This document shows positions 33,001 through 45,429 of a DNA stretch of 64,000 bases, in pieces; the first letter of the stretch is position 1; each line of letters starts with the position of its first letter. The translations under genes and the position numbers were made by a program. The stretch is from Maniola hyperantus (Eukaryota > Arthropoda > Insecta > Lepidoptera > Nymphalidae): NCBI RefSeq assembly GCF_902806685.2, contig NC_048539.1, positions 3,484,501 to 3,548,500 on the forward strand. The letters run 5' to 3'. The notes below the pieces were generated by a model. The model was given only the letters and a program-made list of their open reading frames with translations, was not told the origin of the DNA and searched no databases.

Positions 33001-33413
33001 CTAATATGTCATCGTGTCAAAAATGTTATTTACAAAAAGTTCCAAAGAACTTTTACAAAATGACGCAAGTTTGTAACGCAAGTGTTTGGCGAAAGTTAGC
33101 GGAAAAGGAAATGGCGCATTTTAAAAGTCAAAGCGAATGTAAAAGTTGTAAAATTTGTTGGCAACTGGCGTTCTACAAATAATATTGAGAATGAAATTTC
33201 AAACTCAAAGAAGCTCTTGTAAGATTGATATGGATCAAGAAACTATTATTTTAGATTGGATTTCAATCCTGGATACTATAGTTCTGTTTTTTATCCGAAA
33301 TGGCGGAAAAATCTAGTCAGTATTTTGTAATATCAGACCATTATTTTTAAGTCTATCCTGTATTTTTTATTCTTTGTATTTAGCAATAAAGATGTTTAAA
33401 TAAATAAATAAAT

Positions 33414-33610
33414 CATCCTCATCATTATCGGGAATCACCGGCTCACTACCGAGACACGGATCTCCTCTCAGCATGAGAAGGATTTAGGCCATAGACCGCC
33501 GCGCTGACCAAGAGCGGATCGTCGATTGACTACACACACCTTCGAGAGCATTATTATAGAGAACTCTCAGGTATGCAGGTTTCCTCACGATGTTTTCCTT
33601 CACTATTAAA
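33414..33610 (-). mobile_element. tRNA-derived SINE, family 1, head missing
   Basis: CATCCTCATCATTATCGGGA, CACCGGCTCACTACCGAGAC, GAACTCTCAGGTATGCAGGT, GATGTTTTCCTTCACTATTA; lacks the tRNA-like part. Confidence 0.7.
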
Positions 33611-33732
33611 TGTTTTAATAAAAGTATACTGAATTCAATAAACTATGTATGTACGTCACTTCTGGCTCGGTATTCGATTCGGTGTTGCTGTAAGCATAAC
33701 GAGGAATAGGATATTTCCTAACAAATCAATAA

Positions 33733-34168
33733 AAAACCGGCCAAGTGCGAGTCAGGCTCGCGCAATGAGGGTTCCGTACTACAGTCGTATTTTTTCGACA
33801 TTTGGCACGATAATTCAAAAACTATGATGCATAAAAATAAATAAAAATCTGTTTTAGAATGTACAGGTGAAGACCTTTCATATGATACCCCACTTGATAT
33901 AGTCACTCACTTCGAAAGTTGAAAATACTAATTATTAGTTCATGACCACAATTTAATTTTTTTGTGTGATCTAACCCTAAATTCACGGTTTTCAGATTTT
34001 TCCCCAAATGTCAGCTATAAGATCTACGTACCTGCCAAATTTCATGATTCTAGGTCAACGGGAAGTACCCTGTAGGTTTCTTGACAGACAGACGGACAGA
34101 CAGACAGACAGACAACAAAGTGATCCTATAAGGGTTCCGTTTTTCCTTTTGAGGTACGGAACCCTAAA
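33733..34168 (+). repeat. Dispersed repeat family F
   Basis: Full-length copy, AAAAAACCGGCCAAGTGCGA to GAGGTACGGAACCCT, with an ACAGACAGACAGACAG run. Confidence 0.7.
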
Positions 34169-34519
34169 AAGTGATATTTAATCAATTTTAACCACTATTA
34201 CTATTTTATACATAACGTTAAAGATTATGTTTAAAATATTTTAGTTAGTAGGATACGCATAGGTATAGGTACGTTGTTCAATGTATAGGTCTCTATTAAT
34301 GGTATTTAATTAACACAATAAAATATCCAAAAGCCAAACGTAATCCCTTTAACTGCAAGAGATTTTTCTTTTACGATTACAGCGACAGCAGACCGTTCCG
34401 GAAATGACTGTCGTAAATTATTGGTGGACGTCCAAAATGGGTGAGACGGAAGAGCCAGGACAAAAGGAATGTACGAAACCAATTTATTTACACACTTCAC
34501 TGAGATTTTTACGCAACTA

Positions 34520-35075
34520 CGACTTAAAATACCGGCCAAGTGCGTGGCGGGCCACGCGCAGTGTAACGTTCCATAGTCACAAATAACCTCGAAAAACAGA
34601 TATATAACTCCTTAACCTGTGAACCCTACTTAGCCATGATAGCTTTCCTTTAAAATTGATTATATATACTACTGCTGTGAATTTTTTCACGTTCCTATAT
34701 ACTACCATTTGGCTGGTAAAGGGGAGGACACTTGACTCTAATAAAAATTAGCACTTTAAAACATCATATTTTACAAACGGATCTAGAAATCGAAAAATGG
34801 TGTTCCCACACCCACAGTATTTTTAAAAGACATATTTAACGATACTCCACAGTATGGGGTAGACGAGCAAAAAAAAATCAGCTACCTTAAAAAAAAATTA
34901 TCACAATTTTATTTCACCACTTTGTCGACGTGATTAATATTAATTATACCCACGCCAAATTACAGATTTCTAGCTCTAATAGTCTCTGAGATTAACCGAG
35001 GACGGACGGACGGACGGACGGACAGACGGACGGACATGGTGAAACTATAAGGGTTCCTTGTTTACTATGAGGATT
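34520..35075 (+). repeat. LINE-tail-like repeat with (GGAC)n
   Basis: Starts ACCGGCCAAGTGCGTGGCGG, GCCACGCGCAGTG. It ends in GAGGACGGACGGACGGACGG and GTGAAACTATAAGGGTTCCT. It shares its first words with family F but is otherwise different; one copy here. Confidence 0.5.
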
Positions 35076-35141
35076 AATTAAATAATTAAAGTTTATTTAC
35101 CTTCAAAACTTGCATGAAACTTACTATTTTTTAAATATATA

Positions 35142-35336
35142 AAATGATTGACTGACTGACTGATCTATCGACGCACAGCTCAAACTACTAGATGGATCGG
35201 GTTGTAATTTGGCATGCAGATAGCTATTATGACGTAGGCATCCGCTAAGAAAGGATTTTTGACAGTTCAATCCCAAAAGGGGTATTAAATTTACGCAAAT
35301 TTCGCGCGGATGTAGTCGCGGGTTTAAGCTAGTCTT
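35142..35336 (-). repeat. Dispersed repeat family C
   Basis: TTGACTGACTGACTGATCTA to ATGTAGTCGCGGGTTTAAGC, TAGT; full-length. Confidence 0.65.
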
Positions 35337-35687
35337 TTTATATGATGGAACATTCTGATCTTAAACCTCCTCCTTTTTAGAAGTGGTTAAAAAGAAAAAC
35401 TGACTCATAGTCATATCAACATAGGTACAACTCAAAACCCTTGAGATTTAGCTGTAGGTTTTTTCAGAAACTCCACCCCAACGATGTCTAGACAGGTTCG
35501 CTAGTTTCGACTTATTTAATTGTAATTGGGTTACTGTGTATTTAAAATGGCCGCCAAAGAGAGCAGGTGTTTTGAGCCCGCTATTTTTTATCGAGGCGTT
35601 AGTGTCATAGATTAAGATTCTTATTTGTTAACTTTTCAAACCAATTTATTTATTTTTATTTAGACCAAAATGATTTATTTATTTTAA

Positions 35688-35879
35688 CTAGCTGATGCCC
35701 ACGATGTGTTTGATTTTCCGGGATAAAAAGTATTACATAATATGTCACTCTCCTGATCTTTAACTATACCCATGCAAAAAATCACGTCGATGCGTTGCTC
35801 CGTTGCGTCGTGATTGAAGGACAAACCAACAAACCAATAAACCAACAAACACACTTTCGCATTTATAATATGGGTAGTG
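35688..35879 (+). repeat. Dispersed repeat family A
   Basis: AACTAGCTGATGCCCACGAT to TCGCATTTATAATATGGGTA, GTGAT, with an internal deletion after the start. Confidence 0.65.
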
Positions 35880-37124
35880 ATCAAGGTAGTGTTAATAATA
35901 TCATCTGCCAATGTCAAAGAAGTTTTATAACATCAACCGAGCAAAAAGGTTAGGTACCTAGACGCATTGAAGTTTTTTATTACAAAGTAAAAACTAACAT
36001 AGCGCTTGATGTATGATATTTCTAATCTGAGATCATAAAAACGCCCAGGAAATGTCTCTCATAAATTATAAGGAACATGCGAAAGTCGTAAGAAGATGGG
36101 GCGATATTTTACGACCTTTTTGATTAAGAATGGAACTTCTACTTAATAATTACCTGCGGTTTAAAATTCTTTTGTTACTTACTGATAGTACTTAATCTAA
36201 ACTCAATGATCGCAACATGAAAGTATTGTTTGGGATTGCCTCAGTAGCATAGAAAAAATAGTTTTCTTTTTTATTCAATGACAAATTAACCCTTGAATTG
36301 GGTTCATACAGGTAACTAAGAGAACGAGGTATCGACTCTCGTTTTTACAGTTATTTTCAGACTCGATTCATAGTTCATAGCTGTATTACTAATCTGTCAA
36401 TATAATACATATATGCAGTTCTAGCATAATCAGTACGACACATTTGTCTTGCTGCATTTGCAGCATTTTTTTCAATAAAAAGTCCGCGAGAAAGCGAATC
36501 AACTGTAATTTTTCGGTCCATATCGTGCTTAAGTTCTAAAAACACGTTAATTTTTGGAAGTAGTAACTTGTAATATTTCGAAGGCATTGGCCAGAGAATC
36601 AAGAGACGCATAGTTTCAGCCAGTCAAAAATAAAAAAACCATCCCAACATAAACTCTTAAACAAAAAAAAAAGCACCTGCACGGTAACTATCCATTAAAA
36701 CACCAACCTCTGGAAAGATCAAGATTTTTCCCGCCCCTGTAACGTTGCGAATTTGACTTTAGGTTGTGTTTAAACTTAAACGACGATATTTTTTCCTGCT
36801 CGTGTCTAGTGCACAGATGCCATAAAAAAACTCAAATTGGCCGTAAAAATAATATGTATGGAAAATTCTATTCTTAGATACAGTTAATCTATTTTCCGAA
36901 TGGGCCCAGTAAACGTGTATTCTTAAACCTTTTAACCCGTAATGGATTTTCCTTCCAAGATTAGCATCCGATAATAGGGCGTTCAGGAAATGACCGCAGT
37001 AAATTATTTGGGAGTTTCCACTACTAACATGCAAACGTCGGAAGAAGAGTGGGAACTAGGGAAAATAGACACGATATATTATGTATGCTCATGTAATTAT
37101 TTATATCCAAACATATGTATAACA

Positions 37125-37440
37125 AGCTGTGATAGCCTAGCGGTTAGGACGTCCGCCTTCTAATCGGAGCTCGGGGGTTCGATCCCGGGCACGCACCTCT
37201 AACTTTTCGGAGTTATGTGCGTTTTAAGTAATAAAATATCACTTGCTTTAACGTCGAAGTAAAACATCGTGAGGAAATGCCTGAGAGTTCTCCATAATGT
37301 CCTCAAAGGTGTTTGAAGTCTAACAATCCGCACATGCCCAGCGTGGTAGAATATGGCCAAAACCCTTCTCACTCTGAGAGGTGACCCGTGTTCTGTAGTG
37401 AGCCGGCGATGGGTTGATCATGATGATTATGATGATGATT
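37125..37440 (+). mobile_element. tRNA-derived SINE, family 1, best copy
   Basis: AGCTGTGATAGCCTAGCGGT, TAGGACGTCCGCCTTCTAAT, GGGGGTTCGATCCCGGGCAC, then body, then TGATTATGATGATGATT. The anticodon-like loop CTTCTAA would read TCT, suggesting a tRNA-Arg-like ancestor; tentative. Confidence 0.85.
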
Positions 37441-37534
37441 GTGGTTTAACGACATAATAGGTATATACGGTAAATAGACTCTATAGTTTATATTCACCAA
37501 TTTTGATATCCAATTTTGATATCCATACTTCCAC

Positions 37535-37744
37535 ACTTATATTGTAAATGCGAAAGTGTGTCTGTCTGTCTGTCTGCTAGCCTTTCACGGCCCATCCGTT
37601 CAACTGATTTTGACGAAATTTGGTACAGATATAGCTTGCATCCCGGGGAAGGACAGAGGCTGCTTTTTATCCCGGAAAATCAAAAAGATCCAAAGGGATT
37701 TAAAAAACCTAAATCACGTGGACGAAGTCGCGAGGTTAACCTAG
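37535..37744 (-). repeat. Dispersed repeat family B
   Basis: TAAATGCGAAAGTGTGTCTG, (TCTG)n, TCCGTTCAACTGATTTTGAC, TTTTTATCCCGGAAAATCAA, GACGAAGTCGCGAGGTTAAC. Confidence 0.6.
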
Positions 37745-37950
37745 TCCATACTTCTATACTAATTTTGTAAAGAGGTAAAGTTTGTATTTAGGGGGTAATC
37801 TCTGAAACTACTAAACCGATTTTGAAAACACTTTCACCGATAGAAAGTTACATTATTTCTGAGAGACATGGGCTATATTTTTTTAAAATTAGAGATTCCT
37901 TCGAAAATTGTAATAAGCTACCCGTGCGAAGCCGGGACGAGTCGCTAGTT
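37745..37950 (+). repeat. Dispersed repeat family E (LINE-tail-like)
   Basis: ACTTCTATACTAATTTTGTA, CTGAAACTACTAAACCGATT, GAGAGACATGGGCTATATTT, CGTGCGAAGCCGGGACGAGT, CGCTAGT; directly abuts a family B copy. Confidence 0.5.
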
Positions 37951-38014
37951 AGTGATAAATGAAGAAATTATGAAATTGTGAAATTATTTATGAATAAAAT
38001 AAATTTATTAATGA

Positions 38015-38205
38015 CTAGCTTATGCTCGCGAATTTGTTTGCGTGTACTACACAAATTTCAAGCCCCAAAAACCCTTTTTTAGCAGATGCCTAAGTCGTAA
38101 TAGCTATCTGCATGCCAAATTTCAGCCAAATCCGTCCCATAGTTTGAGATGTGCGTTGATAGATCAGTCAGTCAGTCAGTCACCTTTTCTTTTTATATAT
38201 TTATA
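38015..38205 (+). repeat. Dispersed repeat family C
   Basis: ACTAGCTTATGCTCGCGAAT to GATAGATCAGTCAGTCAGTC. Confidence 0.6.
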
Positions 38206-38574
38206 TATATCTTAATATCTTATGACCCTTCATGTTTGACCTAATATAATATCGGTAAAAAGTTTCTATCCAAAGTTTCCATACTTAACAAAAACAAGCA
38301 GGCAAGTAAGTGTGTAAGGTATTATATCAAAACGTTATATCACCGGATTATGAACTTACTTCGAAGTTCGTGTTTAATTTAGCAGGCGTAGCCTTCAATT
38401 AGGGCGGAGCCACACTAAACTGCTACCCAGAAACCGTATTTTAGCTCCTGGAAAGGCTTCTTAATAATTCTGCTTTTATTCTATGCATATTAATGGAACT
38501 CTAAGTCTAGTGATTGACGCTGGTTTTGCATGTGTTACAGTGAATTAAAATGACTAGTTTCTTTTTATAATTAA

Positions 38575-38765
38575 CAAGCTGACCCGGCGAACTTCGTACC
38601 GCCTAACAGTCGATCCTTTTAAGGCAATTTTTAAAAAAATTCTCTCCGTAAGAACCATCCTCGTCCTTCAAGGAATATTATAAAAAAAGAATTAGCGAAA
38701 TCGGTTCAGCTGTTCTCAAGATTTGCGATCAGCAACACATTTAGCGATTCATTTTTATATATAGA
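38575..38765 (+). repeat. Dispersed repeat family D (CTGACCCGGCGAACTTCGTA)
   Basis: CTCTCCGTAAGAACCATCCT, CGTCCTTCAAGGAATATTAT, GCGAAATCGGTTCAGCTGTT; second copy at 56035-56205. Confidence 0.6.
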
Positions 38766-38929
38766 GAAGATATACAACGTTAGTTTTAGTACGAGTTTTT
38801 GTTGCCGACTTGGGTCAACGCCACTTAACGTCACGCACGTCACATCAGCACGTCAATTTGACGTATTGGTTAAGTACACAATACACAACAATACACTGTC
38901 GCAACTAGGCCATAAGATATTTTCAAATC

Positions 38930-39085
38930 TAGTGGGAACTCTTTGATATTCCGGGGGAAAAAATAGTAGAATGTCCGTTCCTGGATTGTATGTTGTTTGT
39001 ACTAAATTTCATCAAAATGGATTAAACAGATAGGCGCTGAAAAGGTAGCAGACAGACACATTTTCACAATTTATAATATTAGAAT
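38930..39085 (+). repeat. Dispersed repeat family B, truncated
   Basis: TGGGAACTCTTTGATATTCC, GTACTAAATTTCATCAAAAT, ACAATTTATAATATTAGAAT. Confidence 0.5.
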
Positions 39086-39439
39086 GGAAATATGGATTAT
39101 AAAAAAACTGTCCTATGAACGAATTATTTGAGTAAGTTTGCTATTAGGTAGGCACTGGTAAATTCATAAATTCAAATCGAGAATTTCATTCTCCGAACTT
39201 ACCTAATCTATTCACGGGATTTCCCCGCACGCGATATTTATAGCTTTAATAGGTGGCTATTATGTAAGACACGCGATGTTAGTCTTGTAATCAAGATTTT
39301 TTGACACTGAGGCCGATTTTGTTTGCATTTGCATATAATCATAGTTCATAGCATAGGTAATCATTTTATGAATGAAATGGCACTTAAAGGTAAGCGCACA
39401 TCTCAGGACTACTCGTAAGAGGGCTCAAATAAACAAGAA

Positions 39440-39550
39440 GTTTTTTTAAATAAAAATAGCGAGCAAATGAGCAGGCGCATTTGCAGTACCAGAGGAACCG
39501 CCAGCGCTTGCCGGGCTTTCAGGAATTTGTTGGTCCGCCCCTTAAAGAAT
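39440..39550. repeat. Repeat S (TAGCGAGCAAATGAGCAGGC), short
   Basis: Matches 59365-59475 (TAGCGAGCAAACGAGCAGGC, CACCAGAGGAGCCGCC, TTGCCGG) with a deletion of the GGGTCACCTGATGTTAAGTG part. Confidence 0.5.
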
Positions 39551-39948
39551 CTCGGGTATTTTGCTAATTCTTTAAAAGCATGAAGATAAAACATAAATAA
39601 TTATTCACGTACAATTAACTTTCTTCCAAGAAAGATTGAACCTTTAAACTTGTCTGTAACAAATTTACTGGAAGGTGCTGGAAGTAAAATCTAATAAAAT
39701 TGATCGTATGCCTCGCCTCTAAAATATCTAGGTATACTACTACTACTATTACAGTATTACTTTTCAGCCTAGATTTGCCGTCACTTGCCACGCTCCCACT
39801 CACTGCCACTTGCCAAGTATTAATTCCACTTGCCGACATTTGGTGCGTCCCTCCCGGTGACGCTGTAGCGGCCTGTAGGGCCTACGCAGCAAAGTTAATC
39901 CGAAACAACACAAAAATTCGGTGCGCTCAGTCTACTCTGGCCCTAAGT

Positions 39949-40113
39949 ACAATGACAAACTCACCGGAGTTTCCAGCTGGAATATTCTAGATGGCGCTAA
40001 TTTGTATGAAGTTGCGCGTTGACACATGCTAAGCGAAACACTTGCCTTGTCACTTCACACAATTAATTAGCGCGTCCGGAATATTCCGGAATTTCCGGTG
40101 AGTGTGTCATTGT
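39949..40113. mobile_element. MITE, 165 bp, long inverted ends
   Basis: ACAATGACAAACTCACCGGA, then TGGAATATTC and GGCGCTAATT at the left; inverted AATTAGCGC, GGAATATTCCGGAATTTCCG and GTGAGTGTGTCATTGT at the right. The body is only about 55 bp. Confidence 0.65.
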
Positions 40114-40204
40114 GCTAAAGGTTCCTTGCGTTCCCTACAGATTTTTCGGCTGAACCAATGCATCAAAATTTGGTCAAGTGTGAGTTGGACTCTAGGTAGA
40201 TAGG

Positions 40205-40277
40205 GACGTGTGGGTGTGCGGGGCGTCCCCCTGTCTCATATCCAGATTGCCATCTCGACCTGTCGTGTACTATACGT
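40205..40277. mobile_element. Family P MITE, right half
   Basis: GTGTGGGTGTGCGGGGCGTC, ATTGCCATCTCGACCTGTCG, TGTACTATAC. Confidence 0.5.
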
Positions 40278-41230
40278 TTCCAAGACGCACGTGAAGGAAA
40301 GGCCCCTGTTAAGAATTCTAGAATTCTTACGCATTTTTAAAACCTAAAATTCACAAAGACGAAGTCGCAAGGGCATCATCTAGTGGTCGGATAGATAGAA
40401 TAGAATAGAATAGAATAGAATAAAATATGTTTTTTTTTCAAGTAAACTTTTTACAAGTGCTTATGAATAGTTTTAATTTACCACTGGTTCGGAATGCCGT
40501 TCCTAACACCAAACCAGACTAACAATGTATTATATCGAAATGATCGTCTAATTTGTGCCTCGCCATTAATCTTACCATCAATGCGCTGTCTACAGTAAAT
40601 CAAGCGCGGAACAACAAAACCGCACCGTTCGTTAACTTCATAAAGGAACTTCCGCTCAATCGTCCGTCGATCGGAAAACGCCAAGAAAATGTAACGAGAA
40701 AATCACAATGAAAAGTAAAATCGCAATATTCCAGCCTAAATTGGTGTGTTATGAGTACATTATTAATGTTTATGTTCATGTTTTAAACTATTATTTTATA
40801 AGGTTTAAACTCCTGTCATTATTGCATTTTTCATTTCATTTCATTTATTTATTTGATTTTTTTTACATTTGATGGTGGGTGCTTAAAGCTACATATATAC
40901 ATGAGACCCTGTCAGGACGTTGCAAATATTATAGGGATTAAATCGCAACTGTGCCTACTGCCTACCTACTAATATTGGGTTCAAAGGCGTGTCCTAACTG
41001 ACAGAATGACTGATCTATCAACGCGCAGACTAAACACCTGGGGTTAGAACCTCGGATTTTTTTGGAAAACTGTATATCATGGATTTCCACTCTGTAGCTC
41101 CTGGTTCTATATAACATACAATTTTAGAAAGATAACCGCGTTGAAAATAGCAACTGCTGAATTTCTTGCTGGTTCTTCTCGGTAGGAAAGACATTCTGAG
41201 CCAATGGTAGATGCATTTGACGACTAAAAA

Positions 41231-41342
41231 GTGCCTCTAGACCGCGACAGCCCCCGCGCTAACCCGGTGCGGGCGAGCGCGGGTGACGTGCGGGTGTGCG
41301 GGGCGTCCCCTTCCCGATTGCCATCTCGACCTGTCACGCAAT
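41231..41342. mobile_element. Family P MITE, left end truncated
   Basis: ACCGCGACAGCCCCCGCGCT, AACCCGGTGCGGGCGAGCGC, GTGCGGGTGTGCGGGGCGTC, CCATCTCGACCTGTCACGCA. Confidence 0.55.
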
Positions 41343-41487
41343 GAATCTACTTGTAAGAGTTTATTTGTATAAAAATATTTCTATTCTATTCGTTGCTAAA
41401 TAACTCATCGACACATTACAGATTGATTATTAATTTCAGCCCTAAGGGTTTTTGTAGCTAGTATAGTCAGTCTACTATACTACTACT

Positions 41488-41800
41488 AGCTGTGATAGCC
41501 TAGTGGTTAGGACGTCCGCCATCTAATCGGAGGTCGGGGGTTCGATCCAGGCACGCACCTCTAACTTTTCGGAGTTATGTGCTTTTTAAATAATCATTAA
41601 ATATCACTTGCTTTAACGGTGAAGGAAAACATCGTGAGGAAACCTGCATGCCTGAGAGTTCTCCATAATGTTCTCAAAGGTGTGTGAAGTCTACCAATCC
41701 GCACATGGCCAGCATTATGACCAAAACCCTTTACTTTGAAAGGAGACCCGTGCTCTGTATGAGCCGGCGATGGGTTGATCACGATGATGATGATGATGAT
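41488..41800 (+). mobile_element. tRNA-derived SINE, family 1
   Basis: AGCTGTGATAGCCTAGTGGT to CACGATGATGATGATGATGA; full-length with small deletions around CCAGCATTATGACC. Confidence 0.85.
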
Positions 41801-42138
41801 AGTCAATCTAAGTAGGTAATACAAAATACCAAATCACCCCGTTCCATACTCTGTACTCTAACTTTATAAAGAAACTTCCACTCGATTGCACGCCAATCGA
41901 AACGATTTGAAATAACTCTAAAGAACACGTAATTACGGAAGTTAAATTTTCCAAGCTTTATTGGTTTAACATTTGCAGGAAGAAAGAGAGCTTTTCAGCC
42001 CACTCTACTTAATAACAATAGATCCGGAAATAGACTGTAACTATTTTAAGATTTCCAAGATATAAAGTTCAATCTCATTAAAGTTTATTATTGTGTAGGT
42101 ATGAGTATTGTCCGGGAAGCTAAACTAGCAGGCAGGTA

Positions 42139-42272
42139 GTTGCAGGTAGTTGCAGGGAGCCGTTGGTTTCAGGTTGCGCAAGACTCTGGCGTTTTGAAAT
42201 CCCTATACAAGAGACCTGTCAAGCAATAGACGTCTACCGGTTGACGACGATGATGATGATGATGATGATGAT
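42139..42272 (+). repeat. RTE-type retrotransposon 3' terminus
   Basis: GCAGGGAGCCGTTGGTTTCA, GCGCAAGACTCTGGCGTTTT, CAATAGACGTCTACCGGTTG, then (GATGAT)n. The last matches the microsatellite tail of RTE elements. Confidence 0.55.
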
Positions 42273-42856
42273 GAGTACCTACTGTCCATAATATTATTAT
42301 CATGAAAATCTCAACAATATTTTACTTTACATACTTTATTAGCGGTGATATCCTTATGGATTGAATAAAAATAGTTTTTAACTTGTTCTTGAAGTTCCTA
42401 CAACTTTTTCTGTAAAAATATAAAAAAAAATCACGCTTGCTGCGCTCACGCTATTTGGTATTATATTCTATCTTACTATGAAACTGAAAAACTAAATTTT
42501 ACTGTCCAGATACCTCGTTATATCGATATCAGACTCTATGTAGGTAATTTTTTTCACATGAAAGAATTAGAGAATAAGGTCGTTTGCAGATGTAGGATTG
42601 ATAATAAATTGAAATTGTAGGTAAAATAAAACTGTTAAACTTTTTTTTTTTAGTATCAATATTTTTGGGGTGTGTATCTCAAGGGTGACCCTATTAGGTG
42701 CTAAGCCTCCGCTGTCCGCCCGTCTGCCTGTCTGTCAGCGGTTTACATGCACCATAAAAGGTAGAGAGTTGAAATTTTCTATTACTTACCGCTATAACAA
42801 TTAATACCTAATGAATATTTCAAAATGGTGCTATGCAAAAAAAAATATATGTTTCA

Positions 42857-43059
42857 GACTAGCTTATGCTCACGTCCGAATTTTCGAACCCCTATTTCAC
42901 CCCCTTAGGGGTTGAATTTTCAAAAATCCTTTCTTAGCGGATGCCAACGTCATAATAGTCAAATTTCAGCTCGATCCCTCCAGTAGTTTAAGCTGTGCGT
43001 TGATAGATCAGTCAGTCAGTCAGTCAGTCACCTTTTCCTTTTATATATTTAAGAAAATA
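42857..43059 (+). repeat. Dispersed repeat family C
   Basis: GACTAGCTTATGCTCACGTC to GTCAGTCAGTCAGTCAGTCA, with TTTCACCCCCTTAGGGGTTG. Confidence 0.65.
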
Positions 43060-43378
43060 ATTGTTAAAATGAGAACGTGGCTGTTAACAAAGTTTTTGAA
43101 CATAAAGTTCAAAGTTAACATTAACGATGTAGGAGCAGTACTTGTACTAAATCGTGGACACTAGTTGAATTTGCGGTCACATAGTTTAGAGACCTCTAAG
43201 AGCTCAGAGCACGTTCACCGCAGAGAAATCTATTGCTTAATTTTTTACTAGAAGAAAACCGAAGCACTTCGAGTATTTCAGCTGGAATTTCGAATTGTGG
43301 TATCGAATATACCTATACTACATTATAGTTTGAACCTTTGTTAGACAAGAGCATAATTTAATTCAGAGACCTATCACT

Positions 43379-43606
43379 ACCCCTATTATAAATGCGAAAG
43401 TGTGTGTTGTTTGTTGGTTTTTTGGTTTTTTGGTTTGCCCTTCAATCACGTTGCAATGGAGGAACGAATATATCTGATTTTTGTATGGATATAGTTAAAG
43501 ACTTGGAGAGTGACATAGGCTACTTTTTATCCAAGGAAATCAATGAGTTCCCACGGGATTTTAAGAACCTAAATCCACGCGTATGAAGTCGCGGGCATCA
43601 GCTAGT
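43379..43606 (-). repeat. Dispersed repeat family A
   Basis: CCCCTATTATAAATGCGAAA to GTCGCGGGCATCAGCTAGT; full-length. Confidence 0.65.
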
Positions 43607-44126
43607 TGAGTGTAATGTGGACTGCAGCTGCTTGTGAGGGACTAGGGACTAATAATAAACTGCCGGGTAGAGAACAATAATGATGACATTCTCTTGGAAA
43701 AATTGAGGTGACTGTTACTTTATTTATTTGTTTCATATATTGTAGAGAGTGAGCTCAGGAACTTCACAATCTTGTTCCTCTTTCAACATTTTACCACAAA
43801 ACAGCGTCACCTCATCGTTGCTGTCTTTAAAGCATGATAGTCATCAAGCGCTAGCCTTCGTAAAAAAACTTCGTAAATATTCCAACAGAAAGGTTTTCGC
43901 AAGCGGCCTTTAAAATGTTACATTTATTGTAGCACTTTCTCTGTGTTTACGGTTATCTATGTGCGAAAACCTTTCTCCATAATATGACAGGACGTGTTGT
44001 GGAACGTGGCGTGGGGAAATTAAGCCTTTAAATAATTGACACAACCTGTGCTTACTTTGTGGTGATCCGAAACTAACCTAAACACAACTTTATGGAAATC
44101 TACTAAGTTTACATGACTTTAGTTCA

Positions 44127-44235
44127 GGTGACTGACTGACTGACTGACTGATCTATCAACGCACAGCTGAAACTACTGGATGGATCGGGCTGAAATTTGG
44201 AATGCAGATAACAATTATGACGTAGTAGTAGTATT
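44127..44235 (-). repeat. Dispersed repeat family C, (GACT)n side only
   Basis: GGTGACTGACTGACTGACTG, ATCAACGCACAGCTGAAACT, ATTATGACGTAGTAG. Confidence 0.55.
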
Positions 44236-44314
44236 ACCTGGTGTAGGTCCACTGGTAAAAGTTTATGTAATGTACAAGTAAGCATTTAAAAAAAACATAC
44301 GTAAACCGGAGCGC

Positions 44315-44398
44315 GCCAATGTGAATGACGTGTGGCTGTGCGGGGCGTCCCCACACTTCATACCCTCATTGTCATCTTGACCTGTCGCGTTCTATAGG
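44315..44398. mobile_element. Family P MITE, right half
   Basis: ATGACGTGTGGCTGTGCGGG, GCGTCCCC, CATCTTGACCTGTCGCGTTC, TATAG. Confidence 0.5.
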
Positions 44399-44790
44399 TA
44401 GGTATACTGCCCTACCTAAGGAGCTGCCCTGTCGTAGCTAAACGACTGTGAAAAAAATGGGTTACAAAATTTAGGCGGAAGACAAAGCATTGAAGCCTTA
44501 CACAGCAACCTCTGCATCTCAAAGACCAATTTCTCCACATAGTATTTACCCACTCACTTCAGCTGTCCCTTATTACCCATATATCCCTTTATTAGCAGCC
44601 TAGGAGGACGTGCAAATAAGCCACGTACGAAACCAATTAAGCCGGAGCAGTGTTTCCAAGCAACTAGTCTCAGGGAAGGGTTGGAGTGTAATTTGTAGTG
44701 CCATAACAGCTGTCTGTGTGAGAGCTTTCTTTTACATTTCAGGTTAACAAACTAAACCTTTTAAGAGATGTAACCCTATAGTGCGCTCCC

Positions 44791-44824
44791 CAGCGTTTTC
44801 CATACAAATGTATGGAAAACGCTG
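44791..44824. repeat. Perfect 16-bp inverted repeat, 2-nt loop
   Basis: CAGCGTTTTCCATACA at 44791-44806, AA, TGTATGGAAAACGCTG at 44809-44824. Confidence 0.9.
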
Positions 44825-44884
44825 ACGCATGACGTGATTTCTAATACTACCTGCTCTGGAAAAAATATAATAAAAAAAAAATTA

Positions 44885-45170
44885 GACTTCATACTTTGAC
44901 GTAAGATTTTTTACACCTTTATTACCTGTAATCTCCTAAAGCCACCATGATCCAAACAAAAGTTCCTCCCAGCGTCGGGGACAATAAGCACAGAAACTTT
45001 AGAAATAATGCGAAGTTCCTCTAAAAATACAAAAGACTACGACAAAAAGTAATAGGTTAAACTTTACACTGTACCGTGCACCAGATGTCGCTAGTACTCA
45101 AAGTGGGTCGCCGAGTCAAAGGTAATGAATGGCCACCCGGGGCGTTCATTATGTCTGAAGAACACCTAAT
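44885..45170. repeat. Repeat R, copy 2
   Basis: Shares its first half (reversed) with 15430-15580 and its second half with 45430-45600: CAGAAACTTTAGAA, CTAAAAATACRAAAG, AGTGGGTCRYCGAG, CAAAGGTAATGAA. Confidence 0.5.
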
Positions 45171-45429
45171 TATTTATCTTTGATACCTATCTCACGGTAT
45201 CTACATTTTGACGTGAAACCGTCCGGTCGTTAGGCGTCTATTAGACGATGGACTCTACATCAGTCAGTTCCGTGATTGATAAATAATAATTAATTGATGA
45301 AACCGATAAACTCAGTCACGTGGGGGAATGATGGATGGATGGAGTAAAGTCTTCGCTTCAGAACAGACAATTTTGTTGAAACTCTCATAAGGACACAGCC
45401 AGGCCCTTGCACGGTGTCACACAAATACA

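Larger units (their letters stand above)
31256..37124. other. Upstream region, part 1: no host gene seen
   Basis: Repeats are listed separately. Nothing recognised at 31256-31801, 32141-32555, 33001-33413 (a LINE-like AATAAAGATG..TAAATAAATAAATAAA tail ends at 33413), 35337-35687 and 35880-37124. Open frames of 78 and 91 codons at 36375-36611 and 36759-37034 (minus) show no known motif. Confidence 0.5.

Noticed and set aside
36375..37034. 78- and 91-codon minus-strand open frames
   Set aside because: No motif, no splice-consistent partner, AT-rich codon use like the surroundings.
37125..37200. tRNA-like heads (here and at the other SINE copies) as tRNA genes
   Set aside because: A and B boxes are present, but the same head is followed by the same 230-bp body and GATGAT tail in many copies, so these are SINEs.
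37556..37580. TCTG/ACAG/GACT microsatellites as CRISPR-like or satellite arrays
   Set aside because: Short simple repeats at constant positions within dispersed families; no spacers.
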